Positions 20,901 through 29,045 are shown, numbered from the stretch's first letter. The stretch: 43,144 bases of DNA from an uncultured Clostridia bacterium (GCA_946629065.1 CAMOXK010000012.1:1-43144); one strand, 5' to 3'. Numbers and translations are program-made. The notes: generated from the sequence alone by a model not told the origin.

Positions 20901-21957
20901 CAATATTGCCCGCGTCTTCATCGACGGTTACATCACCACCGCCGAGGATGTGAAGGATCTGGCTGTGGGCTGCCAAATCGAGGCCACCGGTCTCAGCTCC
21001 TATGATGACACCTGGAAGGACACCAACTACTTCCCGCGCATCCGCGTCCGCAACCGTGCCGACATCGTCTGCACTGACACTGCCGCCGTGGTCTATGGCC
21101 GCAGCCTGATTCTGGAGAGCCAGATCGGTCTCCGCTTCTATCTGGAGCTGCCCGAAAGTGTCCTGGAAGACAGTGCAGCTTATGTCAGCATCGACGGGGA
21201 GAAGTTCCCCATCAGCGAGGCACCCAGAAGCACCGTTTCCGGCAAGACCTATTCCACCTTCACCATCTATGTGAAGATCCCCGAGCTCACCGAACAGCAC
21301 CTGCTCCGCGTCTTCACCGGTGAGGGCGAGGCCGTTGTGCTCAAGGATCGGGAAGGCACCGACTATACCGCCTCGGGCTACAGCTATGCGGCCCGGCAGT
21401 ATATCGATGCGGCCCGCGCCGTCGGCGATGAAAAGCTCATCAAGCTGGTCAACGCCCTCTCCGACCTGGGCAGCCTTGCGCAGCAGTATTTCCAGGTGGA
21501 TGTGGAGAACTGCGCGGAGATTCTGGGCGATCTCAGCACCGTCACTATGGATTCTCTCAGTGAGTATGCGGCCAAGGTGAACGTGAAGGAGGGCACCGGC
21601 CTGAACTTCATCGGCTCCAGCCTGATCCTCCGTGAGGATATCACCATCCGGCACTATTTCAAGGTCAGCGGTGATATCAGCCAGTACACCTTCAAGGTGG
21701 ACGGCAAGAAGGTCACGCCGATCCAGAAGGGCGATTACTACTATGTGGAGATCTGCAATATCTTTGCTGTGGATCTGGACAAGAACTTCCATGTGGAGGT
21801 CAGCAGCGCTGCCTACGGCGTGATTGCCGAGATCGACTATTGCGCCCTCAGCTATGCCTATAAGCAGCTGAAGAAGGGCGAGGAATCCACCCTCACGGAT
21901 CTCATCAAAGCCCTGGTTCTCTACGGCCGTGAGGCGGAGAGCTACTTCGGCGTCTGA
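14980..21957 (+). CDS. Secreted 2325-aa multidomain protein with PHP/CehA-McbA-type metallohydrolase domain, OB-fold-like segments and repeated beta-rich modules
   Basis: Signal peptide MKYRRTSRFLSIVLLVAMVLTLMPTAAFAED; PHP motifs GQLHSHTTYSDGSG, FTDHSNYF, GFEMTW, FNHPG, NNQDNH; Pro/Glu/Thr linkers; TATAAT at 14921. Confidence 0.85.
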   Translation: MKYRRTSRFLSIVLLVAMVLTLMPTAAFAEDTATTTWTQTALADIASGDTVAITMSKDGNTWLLPTTATNQPLAVSATVEGNVLTANGTAEDFGWKIIQDDGSFVISGPNGALFIRGDQKNNGVRIGDTTAVWTIAENGLPTTEDLAGVTRYMGVYNGQDWRAYEMKNGTVANVSGQTFGVWKLDEGGTIDPTEPTTPPVEPEDPTETASFVKLDAAPADGDKVLIFNPGSSVVMGLEDYFYNNKKHELSPVTAALGADGKLTPAEGYALLTVKLNEEGKYSFVNQDGKFLEVDVTNAQFVETETANTLFQLEEAEGGYYVKCDTAAYNGNAQYLQYYYNYFTVYSLNTSYPERYVFAFYKEADGDEPVEPTEPPVEPTEPPAVTVTPIGDVLAATEGEFTVKGVVTLLDNRNVYIQDATGGICLYLSAAPTDLALGDTVIGTGSRTTYRGLPELGSATYEKSSGLTLTAKETSIGALTTADVCSYVKLKGLTVTEVYDNNGAYSAPNITLKDETGATIQIYKAVVGKTNGAWDVAVDDVINFTGAVGINNTTLQLRNTLASEISRKAEAKTGFATELADLTEGAMVVILNPANMKALSQVYSGNYNSGVDVAVKDGVLTGFAATEVWTVGVNADGTYTFSTADGKKLSMATSYSSMSFDKDYPNWAVTPVDGTEGGFFITNTGRSGNRMEWYADKNYWSCYYKDNEGDLFIQQFYLVDEIPSAEPGEGEPANGQQVVIYNATAEGVLGLPNEMGTSLELAAATVENDTAVVSNGALVFTVTREGEDYTFETGGKYLATSDAEDLFLQDNQDAYTKWYLTKNSDGFVIYNRAAKYNGSSVCIEFFSGAFSGWTFKSSDAGLFRFNFYPVAEGTAVVNGVAQVPTVDFACEDSRYVEQDYEVKFTLNDLAPEISDISVTYTIGDTTEKVQEMSFENKTVTFILPAAVLDDKGVIESFTITVNVKNSYGLSYTGTKTVQVLDEPFIGKLTPAANAQTMEDKRPVISAEIGNVGEKAVFTMTVNDEPVEAVYADGVLRYQAAEDMADGRYTVIVTAERADGKTVQKMWSFFVGKAQFQLFFGQLHSHTTYSDGSGSLEAALDYISAIPESANIQFVAFTDHSNYFDSTSAANPEAALYDVSQMTAASKELWDTYKKTAADFNANSSDLIAIAGFEMTWSGGPGHINTFNSPGIVSRNNATLNNKTNDAGMKAYYALLDNEALSDALSQFNHPGKTFGNFTDFSYWDAVTDSRIYLVEVGNGEGQIGAGGYYPSYEQYIMALDKGWHVGPTNNQDNHKGRWGNANDARDVILTDDFSEQGLYNAIRLYRIYATEDKNLEIRYTVNGEELGTIFTEIPEELAFSVSLFDPDSSDTITKVELVANSGAVAYTWDDPNEIKTGLLETTLKPTYSYYFVRVTQADGDLAVTAPVWVGESLKLGISAVECGTSTPVTGEEFTLSTTFFNSEASEATVKSIIYTVNGSEVIGTDTAAGTIPASSTKTVEFKYTPTKAKIMTVTVTAILDLDGVEYTFSKDIELQVKDADKLVYIGIDASHYNEYVAGNYKDSMGNFGALAGGYGVRTVELKTSEELIAACSNEKYVAIIFTAPSRRLAAAQADPKTYSAEELAAIAAFNQAGGQVIVCGWGDNYENYDTVRTAKQMAQTQNELLAALGSSIRLGDDEAVDDVLNGGQSQRLYLDAFNFDSYLMQGVVVDPEHPNDRQYSEVYSNYGGCSVYFEGAGVPATVTPIVYGHASTYTKDCDGDGRNELLYPYGEENRVVVMASEQLADKGLIIVAGAAFMSNFEVQAAASSGSSDADRQMNYANYKICENLVKGYNEITVTPIAEVQKQTEIGLVYTIEGTVTSNASGYDKDTAFFDCIYVQDETAGICCFPVSGNFKIGDVVRITGYTDFYQAEMELQVMSIEKLGETDPVQPIEVTAAQINDLSVLGTLVTLKGTVESFEYENGLIQTILVKDAAGNIARVFIDGYITTAEDVKDLAVGCQIEATGLSSYDDTWKDTNYFPRIRVRNRADIVCTDTAAVVYGRSLILESQIGLRFYLELPESVLEDSAAYVSIDGEKFPISEAPRSTVSGKTYSTFTIYVKIPELTEQHLLRVFTGEGEAVVLKDREGTDYTASGYSYAARQYIDAARAVGDEKLIKLVNALSDLGSLAQQYFQVDVENCAEILGDLSTVTMDSLSEYAAKVNVKEGTGLNFIGSSLILREDITIRHYFKVSGDISQYTFKVDGKKVTPIQKGDYYYVEICNIFAVDLDKNFHVEVSSAAYGVIAEIDYCALSYAYKQLKKGEESTLTDLIKALVLYGREAESYFGV

Positions 21958-21978
21958 ACAAGCGGCAGCGAACCCATT

Positions 21979-22020
21979 AGCAGGAAAAACCCCGGGCCTT
22001 GGCCCGGGGTTTTTCCTGCC
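21979..22020 (+). terminator. Intrinsic terminator
   Basis: GCAGGAAAAACCCCGGGCC-tt-GGCCCGGGGTTTTTCCTGC near-perfect hairpin. Confidence 0.85.
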
Positions 22021-22101
22021 TGCATGCGCCATCCTTCCCATTGACAGCCGCCCCAAAACCATCTACAATAGCTTGCATACTTGAAAGGAGGGGAGTGCCG
22101 C

Positions 22102-22854
22102 GTGAATCTGATCTTGATCCTGACCGCTGTGATCCCGGCCCTTTTCCTGCTGGTGCAGGTCTATCGGGCGGATCGACTGGAAAAGGAGCCCCTCTCTCTG
22201 CTCATCAGCCTTGTCCTCTGGGGCGTCGTGGCCACGGAGCTGGCCGCCCTCTCCGAGCAGGCGGGCATTTTGCTGCTCCAGCGGCTCTTCCGCCCCAGCC
22301 AGGCCGTCGCCTGGAATTTCCGCTGGGCCGGCCCCACCCAGGCTGTGGCTGCTCAGGGTTCGGTGGTCTATGACGCACTGCTCTATTTCGGGGTGGTGGC
22401 CGTTTCGGAGGAGGGCTTCAAATTCCTGCTGCTCCACCGCCGTACCTGGAGGGAAGAAGAATTCAACTGCTGCTTTGACGGGGTGGTCTATGCCGTGTTC
22501 CTCTCTCTGGGTTTTGCCCTGTGGGAGAATATCCGCTATGTCCTGGCCTATGGCTTCGGAACCGCCATCGCCCGCGCCCTCACCGCGGTCCCCGGGCACG
22601 CCTGTTTCGGCGTCTTTATGGGGGCCTGGTATGGAGCGGCCAAACGGGAGGCCCTTTCCGGAAAACGGCAAAAGAGTCTTTGGCTGCGCTTGCTGGCTTT
22701 CCTGGTGCCCTGCCTGCTGCACGGGGCCTATGACTTCATTGCCACCACCCGCCTGCTGGAATACGGCTGGCTGTTCCTGCCCTTTGTGGCGGGACTGTTC
22801 CTGGCCTCTGTCTACCTTGTACGCCGCCTCTCCCGGGGCGACAGCTATATCTGA
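22102..22854 (+). CDS. PrsW-family intramembrane metalloprotease
   Basis: VVAVSEEGFKFLLLH, FDGVVYAVFLSLGFALWENI, VPGHACFGVFMG, LLHGAYDF; GTG 22102 after AAAGGAGGGGAG. Confidence 0.85.
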   Translation: MNLILILTAVIPALFLLVQVYRADRLEKEPLSLLISLVLWGVVATELAALSEQAGILLLQRLFRPSQAVAWNFRWAGPTQAVAAQGSVVYDALLYFGVVAVSEEGFKFLLLHRRTWREEEFNCCFDGVVYAVFLSLGFALWENIRYVLAYGFGTAIARALTAVPGHACFGVFMGAWYGAAKREALSGKRQKSLWLRLLAFLVPCLLHGAYDFIATTRLLEYGWLFLPFVAGLFLASVYLVRRLSRGDSYI

Positions 22855-22889
22855 AGAAGCCTTCCCAATCCTGTTCATCGGAGTTTGCC

Positions 22890-24278
22890 ATGCGTCTAAG
22901 CTCTTATATCGGCGACCGGGCCTTTTACCGGCGCCTTTCCGCCGTGATGGTCCCCATTCTGATCCAGCAGCTCATCACCAATTTCGTGAGCCTCCTGGAC
23001 AACCTGATGGTGGGCCAGGTGGGCACCGAACCCATGTCCGGCGTTGCCATCGTGAATCAGCTGCTTTTCGTTTACAATCTCTGCATCTTCGGCGGACTTG
23101 CCGGGGCCGGGATCTTTAGTGCACAGTTTTATGGCAAGGGCGATCAGGAAGGGCTGCGCAGCACCGTCCGCTTCAAGCTGTGGTTCGCGTTGTTCGCGGT
23201 GCTCACTTGCCTGGGAGTTTTCCTCCTGTTTGGGGATGCGCTGATCGCGCTCTTCCTTCACCCGGGGGAGGAGGACCTGGACCTGGCGGCCACTCTCCGC
23301 TATGCCAAGGAGTACCTTGCCGTCATGCTGATCCAGACGGCGCCCTTCGCCCTCTCCCAGGTCTATTCCGGCACCCTGCGGGAGACGGGGGAGACCCTGC
23401 TGCCCATGCGGGCCGGTATCGCTGCTGTTTTCGTGAACCTGGTATTCAATTATATCCTCATTTTCGGCAAGCTGGGTGCTCCCGCGCTGGGCGTGGTTGG
23501 CGCCGCTGCCGCAACGGTCCTCTCCCGATTCGTGGAGCTGGCCATCATCCTGATTTGGACTCACAGCCACCGGGATCGCAATCCCTTTGCCGTGGGCCTC
23601 TACCGCAGCCTCCGCGTTCCCGGAGAGCTGTTACGCCGCATCCTGATCCTGGGCGCCCCGCTGCTCTTGAATGAATTCCTCTGGTCCGGCGGCATGACCG
23701 TGCTGAACCAGTGCTATTCTCTCCGCGGCCTGGAGGTGGTCTCCGCCTTCAATATTTCCAACACCGTAGGAAATCTCTTCTTCTGCGCCTTCATCGCCAC
23801 AGGCAACGCCATCTCCATTATTGTCGGCCAGCTCTTGGGCGCCGGGGAGCTGGAGCGCGCTGTGGATGAGGACCGAAAGCTCATTGCCTTCTCCCTGGCG
23901 CTCAGCGTGGGCATCGGCATCCTCATGGCTCTGGTTTCGCCCCTCATTCCCCAAATCTATAACACCACCGATACGGTGAAGGCCCTGGCGGTGAAACTTC
24001 TGCTGGTCTACGCTGCCATGATGCCCCTCTTTTCCTATACCAACAGCTGCTATTTCACCCTCCGCTCCGGCGGCAAGACCCTCATCACCTTCGCTTTTGA
24101 CAGCCTGTTCGTCTGGGTGTTCAGCATCCCTGTGGCCTTTTACCTCTCCCACGGCACAGACATGGGGATCGTGCTTATGTACGCCATTGTGGAACTGCTG
24201 AACCTGGTAAAATGCGTGATCGGTACGATCCTGGTCCGCCGTCGCCGCTGGGTGGTCAACCTGGTGGGAAAAGCCTGA
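22890..24278 (+). CDS. MATE-family efflux transporter
   Basis: 12-TM pattern; ITNFVSLLDNLMVGQVGTEPMSGVAIVNQL. Confidence 0.9.
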   Translation: MRLSSYIGDRAFYRRLSAVMVPILIQQLITNFVSLLDNLMVGQVGTEPMSGVAIVNQLLFVYNLCIFGGLAGAGIFSAQFYGKGDQEGLRSTVRFKLWFALFAVLTCLGVFLLFGDALIALFLHPGEEDLDLAATLRYAKEYLAVMLIQTAPFALSQVYSGTLRETGETLLPMRAGIAAVFVNLVFNYILIFGKLGAPALGVVGAAAATVLSRFVELAIILIWTHSHRDRNPFAVGLYRSLRVPGELLRRILILGAPLLLNEFLWSGGMTVLNQCYSLRGLEVVSAFNISNTVGNLFFCAFIATGNAISIIVGQLLGAGELERAVDEDRKLIAFSLALSVGIGILMALVSPLIPQIYNTTDTVKALAVKLLLVYAAMMPLFSYTNSCYFTLRSGGKTLITFAFDSLFVWVFSIPVAFYLSHGTDMGIVLMYAIVELLNLVKCVIGTILVRRRRWVVNLVGKA

Positions 24279-24313
24279 GTTTCTTGCTCTGTTCCCGCAT
24301 CTCTCTTCTCTTA

Positions 24314-24476
24314 TACTACTTTCAAATAAGAAGCTTTAAAAAGGATTGCGAGACTTCAATTGCGCCAGACGAGGCGAAGGCCGCAGAGCATAATGGAGAT
24401 ATATGGTCAAGGGCTTCAACGAAGTATGGCACAATTCTGGCCACAAGACTTTAAAGATTTCTATTTGAAAGTAGTA
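24314..24476 (+). mobile_element. MITE-like element A, copy 1
   Basis: TIRs TACTACTTTCAAATA.../...TATTTGAAAGTAGTA, TA at both ends; near-identical inverted copy at 31680-31842. Confidence 0.85.
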
Positions 24477-24480
24477 TTAT

Positions 24481-25200
24481 TCATACCTGCATCCTTCGCG
24501 TCATGTCCTTTTTCAGACGCTCCAGGATCCGCTTTTCGAGGCGGCTGATATAGCTCTGGGAGATCCCCAGCATATCGGCCACCTCTTTTTGCGTATATTC
24601 CCGCCCCCGGGGCAGGCCAAAGCGCAGGGAGACGATCCTTTTTTCCCGTTCCGACAAACAATTCAGCGCCTCCAAAAGCACTTGTTTGTCCGCGTCGTCC
24701 TCCAGTGGCCGGGACACCTCGTCCGCCTCCGTTCCCAGAATGTCGGAAAGCAGCAGCTCGTTCCCGTCCCAGTCGGTGTTCAGCGGCTCGTCAAAGCTCA
24801 CTTCGCTCCGCTGGGCGCTGATTTTTCTCAGGTGCATCAAAATCTCGTTTTCGATGCAGCGGGAGGCGTAGGTCGCCAGCTTGATGTTTTTCCCGGGCTT
24901 AAAGGTGTTGATGGATTTGATCAGTCCGATGGTGCCGATGGAGATCAGGTCCTCGATGTTGACGCCGGTGTTCTCAAAGCGCTTGGCAATGAACACCACC
25001 AGACGCAGATTGTGCTCGATCAGGCGGCTTCTGGCCCGCTCATCCCCCTCACAGAGGGCGGCGATGCTCCTGTCCTCCTCCGCCCGGCTCAGGGGCGCGG
25101 GCAGGGTGTCGCTGCCGCCGATGTAATAGACCTGGGGCTGGAGCCCCAGCAGCTGTAAGATCCTGTCCTGCAGGCTTCGATCGTCTGTTTCGATTTGCAT
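24481..25200 (-). CDS. sigE: Sporulation RNA polymerase sigma-E factor
   Basis: [88 protein letters not shown]. Confidence 0.95.
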   Translation of the reverse strand: MQIETDDRSLQDRILQLLGLQPQVYYIGGSDTLPAPLSRAEEDRSIAALCEGDERARSRLIEHNLRLVVFIAKRFENTGVNIEDLISIGTIGLIKSINTFKPGKNIKLATYASRCIENEILMHLRKISAQRSEVSFDEPLNTDWDGNELLLSDILGTEADEVSRPLEDDADKQVLLEALNCLSEREKRIVSLRFGLPRGREYTQKEVADMLGISQSYISRLEKRILERLKKDMTRRMQV

Positions 25201-25212
25201 AGCTTCCTCCTG

Positions 25213-26019
25213 TCATAAAATAGCCTCGAAGCCGTTGCCCCGGGCCTCCCGGGAGACGGCCACCAACAGATCGCCGGTTTCCTTCCCGTCGATCCAAATC
25301 TGCTCCGGGCGAAACACCGGCACCAGACCACTGCCGCCCAAACTGCGGAAGGGGATGAGCCGGAGTTTCCCGGCGTACTCCGGCAGCTGCGACAGAGCCT
25401 CCACCAGGTCGATGGGCGAAAGCTCCTCCAGGATCACGGTGTGATCCCGGAAGATGGGCCGCAGCGCCGGGGGAGAAACGATCAGCGCGCTCTCTCCCGT
25501 GTCCGGACAGCGGAGACTGTTGCCGCTGTCCACCAGGGCGGAAAAGGCCGCCTCACGGCCTTGAAACACCAATCTGATTTGGGCCTTCCTTTTTCCATCC
25601 CAGCGCTCACGGGAGAGGGAAAAAAGCTTCAGCAGTCCGTAGCACAGGAAAAAGACTGCCAGCAGCGTCCGCAGCGAGAAAAACCCATAGCCGCCCGCTG
25701 CCGGCATGAGCGCATGGAGCACCCCGCCGAAGAGCGCCGCAATGGCAAGCATGGTCAAAATACAGCGCAGGGGGCGCTCTTCGCCGAAAAAGGCGAGCAT
25801 GCCCATGACAAGGGCAGCCGCCAGCTTCCAGATGGGAGCGGAGAGAAAGGAAAAACCGGGTACCATGGAGAGACAGGCATAGGCCGCGCCGAAGAGCGCC
25901 GCGAGCCAATAACGCTTTCGCCGCAGACGCAGGGAACAGAGCCTCCCGGCACTCAGGCAGATCAGATAATCCGCCAACAGATTGAGGAAAAAGAACAGAT
26001 CCAGATAGAGCGTTTTCAT
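25213..26019 (-). CDS. spoIIGA: Sigma-E processing peptidase SpoIIGA
   Basis: N-terminal TM helices, LVDSGNSLRCPDTG aspartic protease motif, adjacent to sigE. Confidence 0.9.
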   Translation of the reverse strand: MKTLYLDLFFFLNLLADYLICLSAGRLCSLRLRRKRYWLAALFGAAYACLSMVPGFSFLSAPIWKLAAALVMGMLAFFGEERPLRCILTMLAIAALFGGVLHALMPAAGGYGFFSLRTLLAVFFLCYGLLKLFSLSRERWDGKRKAQIRLVFQGREAAFSALVDSGNSLRCPDTGESALIVSPPALRPIFRDHTVILEELSPIDLVEALSQLPEYAGKLRLIPFRSLGGSGLVPVFRPEQIWIDGKETGDLLVAVSREARGNGFEAIL

Positions 26020-26066
26020 GCCCCTATTGTAACCCAGGAGGCAGGGGAGTTTTTGTCAATTGGGAA

Positions 26067-26095
26067 TTGTCAAAAGAGGAAGGCTGTGGTAAAAT
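26067..26095 (+). promoter_or_regulatory. pyrH promoter
   Basis: TTGTCA, 17-bp spacer, TAAAAT. Confidence 0.65.
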
Positions 26096-26133
26096 CAACT
26101 GGAACGATTTGCGTACTGGAGGAGTTTAGTACT

Positions 26134-26844
26134 ATGGAGCCTATCTATCGGCGCGTTTTGATCAAAATCAGCGGAGAAGCCCTGGCAGGGGAGAAGAAGA
26201 CCGGTTTTGACTTCCCCTTTGTTTCCCGGGTGTGCGAGACCGTCAAGCAGGCTGTTGAAAGCGGCGTGCAGGTCGGCATCGTGATCGGCGGCGGCAATTT
26301 CTGGCGCGGCGTCAAGGACGGCGGCGGCAAGGTGGAGCGGGTCAGCGCAGACCGGATGGGCATGCTGGCCACCGCCATGAACTGCCTGGCCGTGGCGGAC
26401 GTGTTCCGGCAGATCGGCGCTGACGCGCGGGTCATGACCGCTGTGGATATCCAGGGCGTAGGCGAGCGCTATGACACCCGTCGGGCCATCGAGTACCTGG
26501 AGCAGGGAAAGATCGTGCTCTTCGGCTGCGGCACGGGGATGCCCTTCTTCTCCACGGACACCGCAGCGACCCTGCGGGCGGTGGAGATCCAGGCGGACGC
26601 GCTGCTGCTTGCCAAGAACATCGACGGCGTCTATTCCGATGATCCCCGGAAGAATCCGGAGGCCTATCGCTTTGACACCATCAGCTATGAGGAAGTGCTG
26701 GCCCGGCGTCTCGCTGTGATGGACTCCACCGCCACCAGCATGGCCATGGACAATGCGCTGCCGGTGGTGGTATTCGCTTTGGCGGAGCCGGAAAACATCC
26801 TGCGCGTCCTGGCAGGTGAAAAGCTCGGCACCACGGTAGGTTAA
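26134..26844 (+). CDS. pyrH: UMP kinase
   Basis: RVLIKISGEALAGEKKTGFD, VIGGGNFWRG, DRMGMLATAMNCLA; RBS ggaggag before ATG. Confidence 0.95.
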   Translation: MEPIYRRVLIKISGEALAGEKKTGFDFPFVSRVCETVKQAVESGVQVGIVIGGGNFWRGVKDGGGKVERVSADRMGMLATAMNCLAVADVFRQIGADARVMTAVDIQGVGERYDTRRAIEYLEQGKIVLFGCGTGMPFFSTDTAATLRAVEIQADALLLAKNIDGVYSDDPRKNPEAYRFDTISYEEVLARRLAVMDSTATSMAMDNALPVVVFALAEPENILRVLAGEKLGTTVG

Positions 26845-26889
26845 CAGGAAAACGATTTGAAACTGAAATACAATTGAGGAGGGAATATC

Positions 26890-27441
26890 ATGTCTGATTA
26901 CAAAGAATTTGAAGGCAAAATGAAGAAAACCTGCGAGGCTCTGACTGCGCAGCTTGCCACCATTCGCGCCGGCCGGGCCAACGCCGCGGTTCTCGATCAG
27001 ATCCAGGTAGACTACTACGGAGTCCCCACCCCCATCCAGCAGGTGGCCTCCATTGCCAGCCCCGATCCCCGCTCCCTGCTGATCCAGCCCTGGGACAACA
27101 AGCTGCTCAAGGGCATTGAAAAGGCGATCCTGTCCTCCGAGCTGGGCATCAATCCCCAGAACGACGGACGCAGCATCCGCCTGGTCTTCCCCCCGCTCAC
27201 CGAGGAGCGCCGCCGGGATCTGGTGAAGCAGACCAAGAAGTACGGCGAGGAGAGCAAGGTCGCCATCCGCAACATCCGCCGGGACGCCATTGAAAAGTTC
27301 AAGAAGCAGCAGAAGGCCTCCGAAATCACCGAGGACGATTACAAGATCGCCGAGAAGGACATCCAGAAGCTCACCGACGACTTCATCAAGGAAATCGACA
27401 AGATCTCCGAGAAGAAGGAAAAAGAGCTGACCGAGATCTGA
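26890..27441 (+). CDS. frr: Ribosome recycling factor
   Basis: LATIRAGRANAAVLDQIQVDYYGVPTPIQQVASI, LTEERRRDLVKQ. Confidence 0.97.
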   Translation: MSDYKEFEGKMKKTCEALTAQLATIRAGRANAAVLDQIQVDYYGVPTPIQQVASIASPDPRSLLIQPWDNKLLKGIEKAILSSELGINPQNDGRSIRLVFPPLTEERRRDLVKQTKKYGEESKVAIRNIRRDAIEKFKKQQKASEITEDDYKIAEKDIQKLTDDFIKEIDKISEKKEKELTEI

Positions 27442-28172
27442 TGGCGGCAGAGAAGAAAATCAATCAGCCGGGGGACACCGTCCCCCGGCATATTGCCATT
27501 ATTCTGGATGGCAATGGCCGCTGGGCCAGACGCCGCGGCCTTCCCCGCACCGCAGGTCACGCGGCGGGCTCGGAGAACTTCCGAAAGATCGCCACGTACT
27601 GCAAGAACATCGGGGTGGAGTATCTGACGGTCTACGCTTTTTCCACAGAGAACTGGAAGCGGCCGGAGGATGAGGTAAAGACCATCATGCGTCTCCTGCG
27701 CCGCTATCTGAACGAGGCCATCGACACCATGGAGCGGGACAAGATCCGCATGAAGATCTTCGGCGACGTGGCGGGCCTGCCCCAGGAGCTGCAGGAGCTG
27801 GTGCAGAAGACCGACGAGATCTCCAAGCGCTATGAGGGCTTTCAAGCCAACATCTGCCTGAACTACGGCGGGCGGGACGAGATCGTCCACGCGGCTAGAC
27901 GCTATGCCCAGGATTACGCCGCGGGCAAGGCGCAGGGAGAGCTCAGCGAGGAGCAGTTCGGCGGCTATCTCTATTCCGCCGGGATCCCCGACCCGGACCT
28001 GCTGATCCGTCCGGGCGGTGAGCAGCGGATCTCCAACTTCCTGCTGTGGCAGTGCGCTTATGCGGAGTTTTATTTCAGCGACGTGCTGTGGCCGGATTTC
28101 GGCACCGATGAGCTGGACAAGGCCATCGAGGCTTTCCGGAAACGGGACCGGCGTTACGGAAACGTGAAATGA
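27441..28172 (+). CDS. uppS: Isoprenyl transferase (undecaprenyl diphosphate synthase)
   Basis: HIAIILDGNGRWARRRGLPRTAGHAAG, YAFSTENWKRP, PDPDLLIRPGGEQRISNFLLWQCAYAEFYF. Confidence 0.97.
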   Translation: MAAEKKINQPGDTVPRHIAIILDGNGRWARRRGLPRTAGHAAGSENFRKIATYCKNIGVEYLTVYAFSTENWKRPEDEVKTIMRLLRRYLNEAIDTMERDKIRMKIFGDVAGLPQELQELVQKTDEISKRYEGFQANICLNYGGRDEIVHAARRYAQDYAAGKAQGELSEEQFGGYLYSAGIPDPDLLIRPGGEQRISNFLLWQCAYAEFYFSDVLWPDFGTDELDKAIEAFRKRDRRYGNVK

Positions 28173-28861
28173 CAGAACGGGACCATCGGGAAGAGATCCG
28201 GGAGCGGCTTTTTGCCCTGCGGGACGAGAAGAACGCCGCTTTCGTGGCAAATCTGATCCCCAATATCCCACCGGAAACCATCCTTGGCGTCCGTACCCCT
28301 GATATGCGGAAGCTGGCAAAGGAGCTCTGCCGGGAAGGGAAGAGCGGGGCTTTCATGCTGGAATTGCCCCACGCATATTTTGAGGAGAACGGTCTGCATG
28401 CTTTCTTTCTGGAGCAGGACCGGGACTTTTTGCGCTGTCTGGAGGGCGTGGAGCGTTTCCTGCCCTTTATCGACAACTGGGCCACCTGCGACAGTCTGAA
28501 TCCGCCGGTGTTCAAAAAGCATCGGGCGGAGCTGCTGGAACGGGTGCGGGTCTGGCTGGACTCGGATCAGCCCTATACCGTTCGTTTTGGCATCAAGATG
28601 CTGATGACGCATTTCCTGGAGGAGGATTTCCGGGAAGAGCATCTGAAACTGGTTTCCGTAATAGAATCAAAAGAATATTATGTAAACATGATGAGGGCCT
28701 GGTATTTTGCCACAGCCCTGGCAAAGCAGTGGGAGGCAACGCTGCCCCTGCTCGCAGAGAAAAGGCTGGACCCCTGGACCCACCGAAAAACCATCCAGAA
28801 GGCGGTGGAGAGCTACCGCATCAGCGAGGAGCAAAAGACGCTGCTGCGGGGGCTGAGATAG
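28169..28861 (+). CDS. AlkD-like DNA alkylation repair protein
   Basis: HEAT-like; GVRTPDMRKLAKEL, NWATCDSL, YYVNMMRAWYFA, RKTIQKAVES. Confidence 0.85.
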   Translation: MTERDHREEIRERLFALRDEKNAAFVANLIPNIPPETILGVRTPDMRKLAKELCREGKSGAFMLELPHAYFEENGLHAFFLEQDRDFLRCLEGVERFLPFIDNWATCDSLNPPVFKKHRAELLERVRVWLDSDQPYTVRFGIKMLMTHFLEEDFREEHLKLVSVIESKEYYVNMMRAWYFATALAKQWEATLPLLAEKRLDPWTHRKTIQKAVESYRISEEQKTLLRGLR

Positions 28862-28929
28862 CGGGAATTCGGAATCGAAAGGTCTGATATTGCAACTGCG
28901 AGTTTTCTAGCAGTTGGCGGGGCAGGCTT

Positions 28930-29045
28930 TGGGCGGGCGAGCGCAAGGCTCACCCTTACGTGAGGATGGTAGACGACACCTCATCCGTCATCTGCCTTGC
29001 GGGGGACGGCGGACGCCACCTTCTCCTCAAGGAGAAGGCCTGAAA
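28930..29045. repeat. Dispersed palindromic intergenic repeat, second type
   Basis: ACACCTCATCCGTCATCTGCC ... GCCACCTTCTCCTCAAGGAGAAGGCC between alkD-like gene and dxr. Confidence 0.5.

Noticed and set aside
14926-22062. 2378-aa antisense ORF covering the whole PHP-protein gene
   Set aside because: Low-complexity G/A/V/D/H/L-rich translation typical of the antisense of a GC3-rich gene; the plus strand has signal peptide, SD, promoter and recognisable domains.
24360-24548. Small ORFs in and next to element A (24212..24454, 24360..24548, 31596..31820)
   Set aside because: Run across element boundaries into unrelated flanks; no transposase motif recognised.
25441-26133. N-terminal extension of the pyrH ORF (track start 25441)
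   Set aside because: Antisense to spoIIGA; a promoter and RBS place the start at ATG 26134, which matches the PyrH N-terminus.
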